Shown piece after piece: positions 61,424 through 64,000 of a stretch of 64,000 bases of DNA (position 1 is the first letter of the stretch; each line of letters starts with the position of its first letter). A program made the translations under genes and the position numbers. The stretch lies in the NCBI RefSeq assembly GCF_900115285.1, contig NZ_FOYW01000001.1:1957272-2021271 (forward strand), read 5' to 3'. This stretch comes from Marinobacter daqiaonensis (lineage in GTDB: Bacteria > Pseudomonadota > Gammaproteobacteria > Pseudomonadales > Oleiphilaceae). Under the pieces are notes generated by a model. The model had not been told where the DNA came from. It was given only the letters and a program-made list of their open reading frames with translations, and ran no database searches.

Positions 61424-64000
61424 ATGGCCGAGCCCGTCACCATCCACCCCGGCTTCCATGCCATCCACGCCAATCACCTGGAAGATCTGCGCCGGGCCGT
61501 GGTGTACCTGTGCCACCATACCCCCCTGCCCCCCCTGGAAAGCGAGACCTTCCTGGTCCAGAGCAATGGCATTGCCCAGTGGCTGAAGCTGGCGCTGGCG
61601 GAAAAGCGCTCCGCGGATGGCGGTAACGGTGGGCTGGGCATCGCCGCCGGAATGGACTTCCTGTTCCCCGCCCGTTTCATCTGGCAGGCGTACCGGGCGG
61701 TGCTGCCGAATGGCGAGGTGCCGGAGGAATCGCCCTTCGACAAGCGTCGCCTGCTCTGGCGGCTGTACCGGCTGCTGCCGGAACTGGTGGCCACCGACGA
61801 CGCCTATAATCCGCTGGCCCGGTTTCTTGAAGGCACCGACCCGGAGCTGAGGGCTTTCCAGCTGGCGGAGAAAGTGGCCGACCTGTTCGACCAGTACCAG
61901 GTATTCCGTGCGGACTGGCTCAGCGCCTGGGAGCAGGGCCACGACCGCATCACTTCGCCCCGGGGCGGGGAGCAGATGCTGGATGGCGAGACCCGCTGGC
62001 AACCCATGCTGTGGCGGGCCCTGGTGGCGGATGTCGGGGAGGCCTCCGGGACGAGCCGATCGGGCATCCATACCCGCTTCATGAACACTGGCCAGCAGCT
62101 GCCGGCACCCTCCAACCCGCAACGGCTGCCCAAACGAATTGTTGTCTTTGGCGTGTCTTCCCTGCCCCGCCAGGCGCTGGAAGCCCTGTATGTGCTTAGC
62201 CGCTTCAGCCAGGTGGTACTGTGCGTCCACAACCCCTGCCAGTTCTACTGGGCGGACATCATCAGCGACCGCGACCTGCTCCAGGCCCGGCGCAAGCGTG
62301 GCAAAACCCACCCCGGCCTGTCCCGCGTCACCGACCCGGACCAGCTCCACCAGCATGCCAACCCCCTGCTTGCCGCCTGGGGCAAACAGGGCCGCGACTA
62401 CATCCGGCTGCTGGATGAGTTCGACAACCCGGACGAGTACCGGGACCGGTTCCAGACCCCGGACCAGAAGATCGACATTTTTTCTCCACACGGCCATGGC
62501 GATGAGCCGCGTCTGCTTCATCAGTTGCAGAACGACATCTATAACCTGACGCCCCTCAGTGAGATCCGCGCGGAGCAGCGGCGGCTCGACTCCCGGGGGG
62601 ATCATTCCCTGGCCTTCCACGATGCCCACAGCCCCCAGCGGGAGGTGGAAATCCTCCATGACCAGCTGCTGGCCGCTTTCAATGCGGACCCGGCCCTGCG
62701 GCCAAGGGACGTGATCGTGATGGTGCCGGACATCAACGTCTATGCGCCCCACATCCAGGCGGTGTTCGGCCGCTATCAGGCCAGCAGCAAGCGCCACATC
62801 CCCTTCACCATCTCCGACCAGGGCCAGCGTCATCACGAGCCGGTGCTGATCGCCCTGGAAACCCTCATGTCGCTGCCCCGCAGCCGCTTCCCGGTAAGCG
62901 AGATCATCAGCCTGCTGGAAGTTCCGGGCCTGCGCCAGCGCTTTGACATCAGTGAGGAGGAGATTCCCCTGGCCCGGCGCTGGGTGGAAGGCGCCAACAT
63001 CCGATGGGGCCTGCACGACCGCCAGCGGGCAAGCCTGGAGCTACCCGGCGACCTGACCCGCAACACCTGGCAGTCCGGCCTGAGGTCGATGCTGCTTGGC
63101 TATGGCATGGGCGATGATGAGCCCTGGGCCGGGGTGGAACCCTACGCCGAGGTGGGAGGACTGCAGGCCAGCCTGGCCGGCAGGCTCTCGGACTTCGTGC
63201 TGCAGCTGGAAAGCCTGTGGGAAACATTGCAGTCGCCAAGGACCCCAGGCGACTGGGAGACCCTGTTCTCGGACATGCTGGAGCAATTCTTCCGGGATGT
63301 GAGTGGCTCCGACCTGTTGCTGCTGAACCGGTTCCGCCGCCAGCTGGAGCAATGGCTCACGGACGCCCTGGCCGCCGGCCTGCAGGAGACGCCTCTGCCC
63401 CTGAATATCGTCAAGGACGTCCTGCTGGAAGGCCTCGACGAAGGCGGCCTCAACCAGCGTTTTCTTGCCGGCAAGGTGAATTTCGCCACCCTGATGCCCA
63501 TGCGGGCCATACCCTTTCGCAAGGTGTGCCTGCTGGGCATGAACGACGGTGATTATCCGCGCTCGCGGCCGCCGGTGGACTTCGACCTGATGGCCAACGA
63601 CTATCGCCCCGGGGACCGCTCCCGCCGGGAGGACGACCGCTACCTGTTCCTGGAGGCCCTGCTGTCCGCCCGGGAGCAGCTGTACATCAGTTGGGTGGGC
63701 CGCAGTATCCGGGACGACTCGGAACGGCCGCCTTCGGTGCTGGTGAGCCAGCTCCATGACCACCTGGACAGTCTATGGCGGGTCTCCGGTAACGAAGATC
63801 AGGGCGTCACCGCCGCCCTCACCACACGGCACCCGCTGCAGCCCTTCAGCCGGGCCTACTTCCCCCGGGCCAATGGTCTCGAGCCGTCACCGGATAGCCC
63901 GCCACGCCCCCTTGAGGAGATCCTGCACAACCGCCACCTGTTCACCTTCGAGCGGGAATGGCGCAGTGCTCACGGCCATAGGGACGAGGATCCGTCACAG
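61424..64000 (+). CDS. recC: RecBCD subunit RecC (exodeoxyribonuclease V gamma), 3' end outside window
   Basis: 859 codons are visible, open to the right edge. The start at 61424 has AAGGAG 4 nt upstream. The protein begins MAEPVTIHPGFHAIHANHLEDLRRAVV, and LESETFLVQSNGIAQWLKLALAEK is the RecC N-terminal helicase-like motif. Later landmarks include SLPRQALEALYVLSRFSQVVLCVHNPCQFYWADI, DVIVMVPDINVYAPHIQAVFG, IPFTISDQ, LEVPGLRQRFDI and VNFATLMPMRAIPFRKVCLLGMNDGDYPR. RecC recognises Chi sites within RecBCD. recB and recD should follow outside the window. Confidence 0.93.
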   Translation, partial: MAEPVTIHPGFHAIHANHLEDLRRAVVYLCHHTPLPPLESETFLVQSNGIAQWLKLALAEKRSADGGNGGLGIAAGMDFLFPARFIWQAYRAVLPNGEVPEESPFDKRRLLWRLYRLLPELVATDDAYNPLARFLEGTDPELRAFQLAEKVADLFDQYQVFRADWLSAWEQGHDRITSPRGGEQMLDGETRWQPMLWRALVADVGEASGTSRSGIHTRFMNTGQQLPAPSNPQRLPKRIVVFGVSSLPRQALEALYVLSRFSQVVLCVHNPCQFYWADIISDRDLLQARRKRGKTHPGLSRVTDPDQLHQHANPLLAAWGKQGRDYIRLLDEFDNPDEYRDRFQTPDQKIDIFSPHGHGDEPRLLHQLQNDIYNLTPLSEIRAEQRRLDSRGDHSLAFHDAHSPQREVEILHDQLLAAFNADPALRPRDVIVMVPDINVYAPHIQAVFGRYQASSKRHIPFTISDQGQRHHEPVLIALETLMSLPRSRFPVSEIISLLEVPGLRQRFDISEEEIPLARRWVEGANIRWGLHDRQRASLELPGDLTRNTWQSGLRSMLLGYGMGDDEPWAGVEPYAEVGGLQASLAGRLSDFVLQLESLWETLQSPRTPGDWETLFSDMLEQFFRDVSGSDLLLLNRFRRQLEQWLTDALAAGLQETPLPLNIVKDVLLEGLDEGGLNQRFLAGKVNFATLMPMRAIPFRKVCLLGMNDGDYPRSRPPVDFDLMANDYRPGDRSRREDDRYLFLEALLSAREQLYISWVGRSIRDDSERPPSVLVSQLHDHLDSLWRVSGNEDQGVTAALTTRHPLQPFSRAYFPRANGLEPSPDSPPRPLEEILHNRHLFTFEREWRSAHGHRDEDPSQ

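Noticed and set aside
61349..63016. 555-codon open frame antisense to recC
   Set aside because: The opposite strand encodes a clear RecC; the antisense product has no recognisable fold or start signal.

Overview
The window reads as chromosome of a GC-rich marine gammaproteobacterium, most likely Marinobacter or a close relative. This is inferred from gene content and protein character (Mqo, split PntAA/PntAB/PntB, RecC, an AlkK-like acyl-CoA ligase, DabAB, a bacterial FAN1), not from any marker gene. I see no rRNA, tRNA, CRISPR array, prophage or complete insertion sequence. Two genes are cut by the window edges: a diguanylate cyclase on the left and recC on the right.

Layout. 1-8.9 kb (minus strand): a diguanylate cyclase, a five-gene branched-chain-type ABC importer (livG-livF-binding protein-livH-livM), then a hotdog thioesterase and an AMP-forming acyl-CoA synthetase. 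The importer and the synthetase/thioesterase pair share a 17-nt upstream motif, so they probably form one carboxylic-acid uptake and activation regulon. 9-13.4 kb: an RND efflux pump (adaptor plus permease). 13.5-20.3 kb (plus): mqo, an orphan cysD, an enoyl-CoA hydratase, a SLAC1/TehA relic and the transhydrogenase operon. A homologous block of about 123 nt precedes both mqo and pntAA. 20.3-25.1 kb: a DUF3309 small membrane protein, two Crp/Fnr-type regulators, a PAS-GGDEF protein, a BrkB/YihY membrane protein and a DUF2795 protein. 25.1-30.7 kb: an AT-rich leader, then paralogous murA, murB and a glycosyltransferase, followed by an MltF-type lytic transglycosylase lipoprotein; this is a peptidoglycan-themed accessory locus.

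30.8-34.1 kb: short-chain dehydrogenases, a dienelactone hydrolase and an NfsA-like flavoprotein. 34.1-37.7 kb (minus): a GNAT acetyltransferase, an HDAC-family deacetylase and an acyl-CoA ligase, an arrangement resembling acuA/acuC/acsA. 38.0-39.8 kb: a lone PIN-domain protein, a 270-bp MITE-like element with perfect 35-bp inverted ends, and a perfect 192-bp tandem duplication that copies the MITE end and the lysR tail. 39.9-46.9 kb: dabB-dabA (energy-coupled inorganic-carbon uptake) with a divergent LysR regulator, and a convergent two-component system. 47.2-54.7 kb: small membrane and exported proteins, two CPA1 antiporters, a phosphatase-like protein, an amino-acid racemase and a decayed Acg-type nitroreductase. 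54.7-64 kb: DNA metabolism, namely a secreted HNH nuclease, a translationally coupled pair of FAN1-like nuclease and DinG-like helicase (the helicase carries an apparent N-terminal RecB/Cas4-type nuclease domain), and recC.

The best candidates for undescribed biology are the murA-murB-glycosyltransferase-mltF locus, the GNAT/deacetylase/ligase module, the FAN1 plus nuclease-helicase pair, and the MITE with its very recent tandem duplication. All calls come from reading the sequence; no database search was run.
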